DNA from: DASSJT01 sp035691065
Lineage (GTDB): Bacteria > Actinomycetota > Actinomycetes > Actinomycetales > Dermatophilaceae
Length of the DNA stretch: 10,863 nucleotides
Assembly: GCA_035691065.1 (NCBI GenBank)
Contig: DASSJT010000116.1
Location: 1-10,863, forward strand
Reading direction: 5' to 3'
How positions within the stretch are numbered: position 1 is the first letter of the stretch; each line of letters starts with the position of its first letter. Below are positions 5,484 through 10,863 of the stretch, piece by piece. Below the pieces are notes generated by a model. It saw only the letters and a list, made by a program, of their open reading frames with translations, ran no database searches and had not been told where the DNA came from. The position numbers and the translations under genes were made by a program.

Positions 5484-7508
5484 CTACACCTCCACCTTGA
5501 CGACGCGGCGCATCCAGACGATGCCGATGGCCATGAAAACAAGGCCGCCGATCGTCATGAACCAGCCGAGCGGCGTGGTCCAGAGCAGCCGGACGTACCC
5601 GTAGTTGACCTTCAGGAGGTACAGGAACAGGAAGATCGGCAGCGCGATCAGGATGTAGGCCGACAGCCGGCCCTCGGCGGAGAGCGCCCTGACCTGTCGG
5701 CGCAGCGCTTCGCGCTCCCGCAGCGTGGCGGCTGTGGTCCGCAGCGTCTCCGCGAGGTTGCCACCCACCTGGCGCTGGATCCGGATCGCCATCGAGGCCC
5801 ACTCCATGTTCAGGCTGCTCATCCGCGCGGCGACCCGCTCCAGGGCGTCGGCAACATCGGCACCGATGCGCGCCTCGGCCAGGGCCCGTGACAGCTCTTT
5901 CGCCGTCGGCTCGGGGGCGTCCTTGGCGACGGCGTCCAGACCCTGCTGGAGGCTGAAGCCCGTCGAGAGGCTCGTCGCCACCAGGAGCAGCGTGTCGGGC
6001 AGCTGGGACTCGAACTTGCCCGCGCGGCGGCGGGCCAGGAACCGGAGGATCAGCGCCGGCGCGAACACTCCGATGACCAACCCGATGATCACTCCGATCA
6101 CACGTGCCGGGCCGCCGAGCAGGAAGTAGCCGAGCACTGGTCCCACGATCACGGCCACCAGGCGGAGCACGAGCCATTCCCCCGCACGCCAGGGCAGGTC
6201 GGCGCGCTCGAGCAGAGCCATGGTCTTGGTCGTCGACTCGCGGCCCTCCATCACTCGATCGCCGAGGTTCACGAGCCCGGTGACGATCGCGCTGGGCCGC
6301 ACGGCGGCCGTCTCCACCGACCGCCGGTGGATCCCGGGCCCGATGTACTGCTCGATCGCCTCGACCCGCTGGCTGCGCTGGGAGCGGAAGTAGGGTGCCA
6401 GCAGTCCGGCAACGAGGCCGAGCAGGCCGACGAAGACCGCGATCAGCCCGATGACCAGCTCGAGTCCCTTGGAACCCGACCCGGTGCCGCCAGCCGTCGG
6501 CCCGACCGCCGTGGAGGTGGGCTCGGGCGTGGACCCGCCAGGGACCGACCCGAGGTCGACCTTGGACTCTGCGCGGAACGGGAGTCCGTTGGCCGTCCCG
6601 GTGACCACGAACGTGTGGGTCCCGGTGAGCCGCGACGTCGTCTTGATCGTCCAGGCAACCTGTGAGTCAAGGGCTTTGGCCGCCGCCTGGAACGCCTTGG
6701 AGACGGCGTCCCCATCGGTTGCGGCAGCGACGGTCCCGCCGCCGGCTGCGGCATACCGCCTCAGTGCCGCGTTGTCGGTGTCGTTGGTGTTGAAGCCGAT
6801 GATCTCCGCGTGCACGCCGGCTGACTTCAGCATGCGGGTGGCGGTCGACTCCTTGGCCTTGCTGGCTGTGTCCTTGCCGTCGGTCAGCAGGATGAGGCTT
6901 CGGTCGCCAGTCTTGCCCAGACCCTTCACGGCCGCGATCACTGCATCATCGAGAGCGGTCTCACCGTCGGACACCAGGGCGTTGACCGACTTCTGGACCG
7001 CACGACGGTTGCTCGTCGGAGCTATGTCCACGCCGGCGGTGTTGGCGAACGACACGGTGCCGACCTTGACGTCCGCGGGAGCGGTGCGCAGGAAGTCGCC
7101 CACGGCCGTGCGCACGATCGTCATGCCCTCCTCACCCATCGAGCCACTTGTGTCGATCACCAGCATGGTGCTGCGCTGCCGCTCCGCGGGCGGCTGCACC
7201 TGGGCCTTGTACGACCTGCCGTCGACCTCGACGCGCAAAGTCGAGGTGTCCACCTTGGCCGAGGACTTCCCCGCCCGTACGGTCAGGACCCCGCTGACCG
7301 AGCGGTCAGCCGCCTCGATGCCGCTCAGCGACGCCGGACGCAGGTTGACCGTGGGGGTCGTGGTGGTCGTGGCACCGGTGGGCAACGTTGCGACGGAGCT
7401 GGTCGTCACGGGGTTGGGTGTCGTGGTGGCCGCACTGGCTGCCGACCCAGCCCCGAGGACACCGGCGGCCGCGAGCAGCGCAAGCCAGATGCCCGCCTTG
7501 CGAGACAT
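5484..7508 (-). CDS. tadB: Secreted von Willebrand factor A domain fused to TadB (type II secretion F domain)
   Basis: Counting from ATG 7508 (674 residues), residues 1-26 are a signal peptide (hydrophobic LALLAAAGVLGAG, likely cut after SAASA). Residues 27-56 are a Thr/Pro-rich spacer. Residues 113-285 are a vWA domain with a full MIDAS: DTSGS at 119-123, T184 in ETALDD, and D210 in LLTDGKD. After a second Thr/Gly/Pro linker (320-348), residues 350-372 cross the membrane. The TadB half follows, with helices near 449-490, the T2SSF domain at about 503-615 (LPDTLLLVATSLSTGFSLQQ, then IRIQRQVGGNLAETLR) and final helices at 617-666. The vWA part would face outward and the F domain inward. GTG at 7511 or 7517 are alternative starts; GGGGG at 7521-7525 suits 7511 best, and 7517 would overlap the cpaF stop by GTGA. 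TadB alone is usually about 300 residues. Confidence 0.9.
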   Translation of the reverse strand: MSRKAGIWLALLAAAGVLGAGSAASAATTTPNPVTTSSVATLPTGATTTTTPTVNLRPASLSGIEAADRSVSGVLTVRAGKSSAKVDTSTLRVEVDGRSYKAQVQPPAERQRSTMLVIDTSGSMGEEGMTIVRTAVGDFLRTAPADVKVGTVSFANTAGVDIAPTSNRRAVQKSVNALVSDGETALDDAVIAAVKGLGKTGDRSLILLTDGKDTASKAKESTATRMLKSAGVHAEIIGFNTNDTDNAALRRYAAAGGGTVAAATDGDAVSKAFQAAAKALDSQVAWTIKTTSRLTGTHTFVVTGTANGLPFRAESKVDLGSVPGGSTPEPTSTAVGPTAGGTGSGSKGLELVIGLIAVFVGLLGLVAGLLAPYFRSQRSQRVEAIEQYIGPGIHRRSVETAAVRPSAIVTGLVNLGDRVMEGRESTTKTMALLERADLPWRAGEWLVLRLVAVIVGPVLGYFLLGGPARVIGVIIGLVIGVFAPALILRFLARRRAGKFESQLPDTLLLVATSLSTGFSLQQGLDAVAKDAPEPTAKELSRALAEARIGADVADALERVAARMSSLNMEWASMAIRIQRQVGGNLAETLRTTAATLREREALRRQVRALSAEGRLSAYILIALPIFLFLYLLKVNYGYVRLLWTTPLGWFMTIGGLVFMAIGIVWMRRVVKVEV
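6750..6757 (-). repeat. GGTATGCC motif copy in the vWA-TadB gene
   Basis: The minus strand reads GGTATGCCGC, one base off the ten-base form. It is read as codons CGG-TAT-GCC (R-Y-A), using TAT for Tyr, where TAC would be expected at this GC content. Confidence 0.5.
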
Positions 7509-7513
7509 CACGG

Positions 7514-8887
7514 TCACAGCCCCCGGATGAAGAGCGACATGGGCAGCTCGATGCCGTGGTCGGCGAGGTCCTGGGTGAACTTCGGACGCAGGCCGGTGCT
7601 GACCAGGTGGCCGCGGAAGCGTCCTCGCTCGTCGCGTCCAGCGCTGTAGTCGAACGTGAACAGGTCCTGCAGGGTGATCACGTCGGTCTCCATGCCCGCG
7701 ACCTCGGTGATCGCCACGATGCGGCGGGAGCCGTCCTTGAGGCGCGCCTGCTGGATGATCAGGTCGACAGCGCCGGCCACCTGCTCGCGGATCGCCCGGA
7801 CCGGCAGGTCGACGCCGGCCATCAGCACCATGGTCTCCAGGCGGGAGAGACTGTCCCGGGGGCTGTTGGCGTGGATCGTCGTGATCGAGCCGTCGTGGCC
7901 GGTGTTCATCGCCTGGAGCATGTCGAGGGCAGCACCGTCGCGGACCTCGCCGACGACGATGCGGTCGGGGCGCATGCGGAGAGCGTTCTTGACCAGGTCG
8001 CGGATGGCGATCTCGCCTCGGCCCTCGATGTTGGAGGGGCGCGCCTCTAGGCGCAGGACGTGCTCCTGGTTGAGCTGGAGCTCGGCGGCATCCTCGATGG
8101 TCACGATGCGCTCGTCCGACGGCAGGAAGGAGCTGATGACGTTCAGGGTGGTGGTCTTGCCGGAGCCGGTTCCGCCCGAGATGACGATGTTGCGCCGGCC
8201 CTGAACGCACGCCCAGAGGAAATCACGCACGGCCTGGTTCATGGTTCCGAAGGCGATGAGGTCGCGGTCGGTGAACGGGTCTGCTGAGAACTTCCGGATC
8301 GTCAGCAGCGAGCCGTCCAGCGCGATCGGCGAGATCACGGCGTTGACCCGGGAGCCGTCGGGAAGGCGCGCGTCGACCATCGGGCTGGCCTCGTCGATGC
8401 GCCGGCCCACACGTCCGACGATCTTGTCGATGGTGCGGCGCAGGTGCTGGTCGCTCGTGAAGCGCGCATCGACCGGGTAGATCTTGCCGGCCCGCTCGAT
8501 GTAGATCTGCGACGGCCCGTTGACCATGATCTCGGTGACCTCGGCGTCGCGGAGCAGGGGCTCGAGCGGCCCATGCCCCAGGATCTCGTCGGCGACCTCC
8601 TGCGCGATGCGGGTGCGGTCGGCGTGAGACAGCGGGGTCTGCTCGCCGTCGATGACCTCTTGGAGGGTATGCCGGACGCGCGTCGCGAGCTCGGACTCCT
8701 CCAGGTGCGGGTCGTACAGCTTCGGACCCAGCGACTCGAGGAGCGCCTGGTGGACGCTGGCCTTGACGCCGGCGTAGGGGTCACGTGCCGCCTGGCGAGC
8801 GTTTTGGCGAGGTGCGGTGGGAGCCGCCTGGGTCAGCACAGGCTGCTGGGCCTGGCGCAGGCTGTCCAGTCGGTCGGCAAGGCTCAT
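7514..8887 (-). CDS. cpaF: CpaF/TadA pilus assembly motor ATPase (type II/IV secretion ATPase)
   Basis: The protein of 457 residues is the cytoplasmic hexameric ATPase that powers Tad pilus assembly by driving TadB/TadC. Residues 1-95 are a variable N-terminus. The N-terminal domain at 96-215 includes LGHGPLEPLLRDAEVTEIMV and RIDEASPMVDARLPDGSRVN. Walker A GGTGSGKT is at 238-245, the Asp box VTIEDAAEL at 262-270, Walker B RIVVGEVRDGAA at 309-320 with E314, and the His box HDGSITTIHA at 331-340. All catalytic motifs are intact, and the length is normal for the family. The ATG overlaps the TGA of cpaE (ATGA), and the next gene begins within or just past its own TGA. A copy of the GGTATGCCGG motif lies inside it at 8666-8675. 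Confidence 0.97.
   Translation of the reverse strand: MSLADRLDSLRQAQQPVLTQAAPTAPRQNARQAARDPYAGVKASVHQALLESLGPKLYDPHLEESELATRVRHTLQEVIDGEQTPLSHADRTRIAQEVADEILGHGPLEPLLRDAEVTEIMVNGPSQIYIERAGKIYPVDARFTSDQHLRRTIDKIVGRVGRRIDEASPMVDARLPDGSRVNAVISPIALDGSLLTIRKFSADPFTDRDLIAFGTMNQAVRDFLWACVQGRRNIVISGGTGSGKTTTLNVISSFLPSDERIVTIEDAAELQLNQEHVLRLEARPSNIEGRGEIAIRDLVKNALRMRPDRIVVGEVRDGAALDMLQAMNTGHDGSITTIHANSPRDSLSRLETMVLMAGVDLPVRAIREQVAGAVDLIIQQARLKDGSRRIVAITEVAGMETDVITLQDLFTFDYSAGRDERGRFRGHLVSTGLRPKFTQDLADHGIELPMSLFIRGL
8666..8675 (+). repeat. GGTATGCCGG motif copy in cpaF
   Basis: Exact ten-base copy on the + strand, antisense to cpaF. The gene reads it as R-H-T (CGG-CAT-ACC), a different codon phase from the other copies. 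Confidence 0.6.
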
Positions 8888-10065
8888 CGCCGCCCCCTCA
8901 AGAGTCCCAGACCGCGGCGGCGGCCGTCGTCGTCGTTCGAATGGTCGTGCTCCACCAGCGGCCGGATGTAGTCATCGGCCAGGTGGCGAAGCGCGACGGT
9001 GACCGGGTGCCGGGGCTCCTCGATCACGATGGGGACACCCCGGTTGACCGACGCCGGCACGTCGGCGCTGCTCGGGACGGTCGAGGTGATCTCCTGCTTG
9101 ATGGCGGCGACGACGTCCTCGGCGCGGAGCCCGACCTTCGAGTCAGACCGGTTCAGCACGACCAAGCGGCGTTCTGCTGGAGTGCCCAGGAGGTCCAGGG
9201 TCTCCATGGTCAGGCGCAGGTTCTTGACCGCCGGAATGTCCAGCGTGGCGATCAGGACCATGAGGTCGCTGACGTCGAAGGCGGCCAAGACCTGCTCGGT
9301 GAAGGCGGGCGGCGTGTCGACGAGGATCACGTCATAGAACCGACGGGCGACCCGAAGAACCTCCGTGATCGAGTGCCCGGGGATGCGGTCAGCGTCGCTG
9401 GGCTCGGTGGGCGCGCAGATCGTGTCGAGCCCACTGATGTGGTGTCGGGTGATGAGCGACCTCAGGCCCTGCTCGTCAAGGTGTCCACTCATCGCCACGA
9501 CATCCATCATCGTCGTCTTCGGCAGCAGCTGGAGGCTGATCCCAACATCGCCGAACGCAAGGTCGAGGTCGACCAGGAGCACTCGAAGATTCGTCATGGC
9601 CATGTGAGCGCCCAGGTTGGTGGCGAACGTCGTCTTGCCGACGCCGCCCTTGGCCGAGAAGACGGTGACGATCTTTCCCTCCGGGCCGCCACCCGCGCCG
9701 ACGTGGCCTGCCATGCGTGCGGTCAGCTCGCGGCTGCGACGCACCGAGTCGGCCAGAGTGGTCATGTCGTCGGCTGCCACCACCTCGCGGACACCGCTTC
9801 GCAGGGCCTGCGAGAGCGAGGTCACCTCGAGGCGGTGGCGGATCAGGACGACGCCGAGCTCGGGCCGATCCAGGCGCACGCTCTCGGCGAGGTCACAGGC
9901 CAGGTCCAGCGGCACGTCAGGGCCGATGACGACGAGGTCGAGTGACCGGTTCTCCTGCAGCGCCCGACCTACCATCGCCGGGCTCTCGAGCAGCTGGATG
10001 TCTCCCCCCAGGGCCAAGCGATAGCGCTCGACCGCTGTGGGATCGGCGTCCCACAGAATCGTCAT
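8884..10065 (-). CDS. cpaE: CpaE/TadZ-like MinD-family ATPase with N-terminal pseudo-receiver
   Basis: The protein of 393 residues belongs to the ParA/MinD group that places the Tad machine in the cell. Residues 1-115 have a receiver-like fold (MTILWDADPTAVERYRLAL at the N-terminus), but the phospho-acceptor place reads LVVIGPDVP, with Gly48 where Asp is normal. Residues 130-372 are the ATPase: deviant Walker A KGGVGKTT at 139-146, the A' motif LLVDLDLAFGDVG at 163-175 with two Asp, Walker B VILVDTPPA at 246-254, and LVVLNRSDSKVGL at 301-313. A basic tail ends GRRRGLGLLRGRR. ATP binding should be intact. The start ATG 10063-10065 overlaps the cpaB TGA (ATGA), and its own TGA overlaps the cpaF ATG. 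Confidence 0.93.
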   Translation of the reverse strand: MTILWDADPTAVERYRLALGGDIQLLESPAMVGRALQENRSLDLVVIGPDVPLDLACDLAESVRLDRPELGVVLIRHRLEVTSLSQALRSGVREVVAADDMTTLADSVRRSRELTARMAGHVGAGGGPEGKIVTVFSAKGGVGKTTFATNLGAHMAMTNLRVLLVDLDLAFGDVGISLQLLPKTTMMDVVAMSGHLDEQGLRSLITRHHISGLDTICAPTEPSDADRIPGHSITEVLRVARRFYDVILVDTPPAFTEQVLAAFDVSDLMVLIATLDIPAVKNLRLTMETLDLLGTPAERRLVVLNRSDSKVGLRAEDVVAAIKQEITSTVPSSADVPASVNRGVPIVIEEPRHPVTVALRHLADDYIRPLVEHDHSNDDDGRRRGLGLLRGRR

Positions 10066-10863
10066 CGACCCACATCCGAGAGGTTGAACTTGAACAGGTT
10101 GAGGTCGTCGACGAGCGTCACCCCGTCCGTCTTGACGTCAGACCCGCGCAGGCCGGCATACAGCGTGCCCGTGTTGATCCCATGAACCAGCCTGGCTGCA
10201 TCCTGTGGTGACACGGCGACGGTCACGAGGAAGCTGGGTGTCCCCTGCTGCTGGGCGTTCTGGCCGTTCCCGTTAGCAGTAGGGCTGGATCCAGGGTTCA
10301 AAGCGGTCTGGCCCATGGCGATGACCAAGACGTCGGGCAACAGGATCGAGGTGCCCTTCACGTCGTTCTGGTTGATCTGCTTCGCCCTGCCAGTGTCGCC
10401 CAGCGCCTTGATCTTGAAGCTGTCGAAGACGACCAGGTGGGTGCCCGGCGTAACGAATGTGCCAACGCGGGCTGGGTCGGACAACTGGACGGAGACAGCC
10501 ACCATTCCCCCTGGCACTTCGATGGCCTTACGTCCAATCGGCGCAGTGCCGAAGCGTGACTCCTGGACGTACTCACCTGGTGGGATGTCGCTGACGGCGA
10601 CAAGTCGGGAGTTCTCGTCGGTGACCGCGGTGAGCGCCCCGACCGGGAGCCCCTTTGCCGCAACCGTGGTCTGCTTGAGCAGACCAGTGCGAACGGCATC
10701 CTTCAACGTCGTCCCGGAAGGCAGGAGGGCTGTCGTGACGAAAACGGTCTTGGGCTGCTGCCCTGCGACCGCTCGCGCGTCGGCGCGATTGGCGTAGAGG
10801 AGCACAGAGACCACGCCCAGAAGCGCGATCAGTGTTGCAGCCAAGATGGCGAGTGAACGACGT
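10062..10863 (-). CDS. cpaB: CpaB/RcpC-like Tad pilus envelope protein, 5' end outside window
   Basis: The frame is open to the right edge. The first visible residues, RRSLAILAATLIALLGVVSV, are a basic start plus membrane helix, so the true ATG must lie a few codons past 10863. A TTG at 10842-10844 falls inside the helix and is not the start. After the helix comes an SAF-type segment (KTVFVTTALLPSGTTLKDAV, then VAVSDIPPGEYVQESRFG). The RcpC-like domain that follows includes GGMVAVSVQLSDPARVGTFV and PGTHLVVFDSF. A Gly/Asn/Gln-rich insert (ANGNGQNAQQQG) precedes LVTVAVSPQDAARLVHG. In Gram-negatives the family acts with the outer-membrane secretin. Here no secretin is expected, so the protein probably spans or organises the thick envelope; that role is inference. 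It is the first visible gene of the operon. Confidence 0.9.
   Translation of the reverse strand, partial: RRSLAILAATLIALLGVVSVLLYANRADARAVAGQQPKTVFVTTALLPSGTTLKDAVRTGLLKQTTVAAKGLPVGALTAVTDENSRLVAVSDIPPGEYVQESRFGTAPIGRKAIEVPGGMVAVSVQLSDPARVGTFVTPGTHLVVFDSFKIKALGDTGRAKQINQNDVKGTSILLPDVLVIAMGQTALNPGSSPTANGNGQNAQQQGTPSFLVTVAVSPQDAARLVHGINTGTLYAGLRGSDVKTDGVTLVDDLNLFKFNLSDVGR

Noticed and set aside
5482..6177. Upstream extension of the tadC frame to 6177
   Set aside because: The added residues are Pro/Arg/His-rich and overlap the TadB half in another frame. The ATG at 5481 has a good GGAGG and begins a typical TadC.
7509..8210. Upstream extension of the vWA-TadB frame to 8210
   Set aside because: It overlaps the conserved motor core of CpaF in another frame and has no protein-like features. 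The signal peptide starts at 7508.
1..10863. CRISPR arrays, tRNA or rRNA genes
   Set aside because: No regularly spaced direct repeats, tRNA-like cloverleaf or rRNA signature was noticed on either strand.

Overview
The window is high-GC DNA with frequent GTG starts, G-rich Shine-Dalgarno sites and strong G/C preference at third codon positions. This points to an actinomycete. The set of genes (long HPF beside ComF, a NarL-type two-component pair, an actinobacterial Tad locus with a vWA-TadB fusion) would suit the Intrasporangiaceae and other Micrococcales, but that placement is inference.

Left part (1-2082). The last 47 codons of an IS481-type transposase run in from the left edge on the + strand. 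They end in a stop codon that overlaps, tail to tail, the stop of a minus-strand gene for the long-form ribosome hibernation promoting factor (HPF). Upstream of hpf on the same strand is a ComF-family phosphoribosyltransferase gene. Its first conventional start codon lies inside its Cys4 zinc finger; the missing finger half is encoded in frame upstream, where only an ATA stands at the expected start. A G/C-rich stretch with two mutually exclusive hairpins precedes it.

Middle part (2083-4340, + strand). A membrane histidine kinase (TM bundle, GAF-like domain, HisKA_3) and a NarL/LuxR-family response regulator are joined by an ATGA overlap. The kinase keeps its H-D-x-x-x-Q motif, but its ATP-binding domain lacks the usual N and G2 boxes.

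Right part (4402-10863, minus strand). A tightly packed Tad (tight adherence) pilus operon is transcribed right to left: cpaB (5' end beyond the window), cpaE/tadZ, cpaF/tadA, a secreted vWA domain fused to TadB, tadC, and a 51-residue single-pass membrane protein of unknown role. Neighbouring genes overlap by 3-4 nt or are 2-8 nt apart, so they are probably translated as a coupled unit. CpaF is the motor ATPase, TadB and TadC the inner-membrane platform, CpaE a MinD-like localiser and CpaB an envelope component. No pilin, pseudopilin or prepilin peptidase gene lies in the window. The operon runs head-on into the response regulator gene with a shared hairpin between them.

Cutting across the genes is a short motif, GGTATGCCGG. 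It occurs four times exactly, and a fifth copy differs only in the last base. It appears on both strands and in several codon phases, more often than base composition would predict. A genome-wide DNA-level signal is possible, and it is the least explained pattern here.
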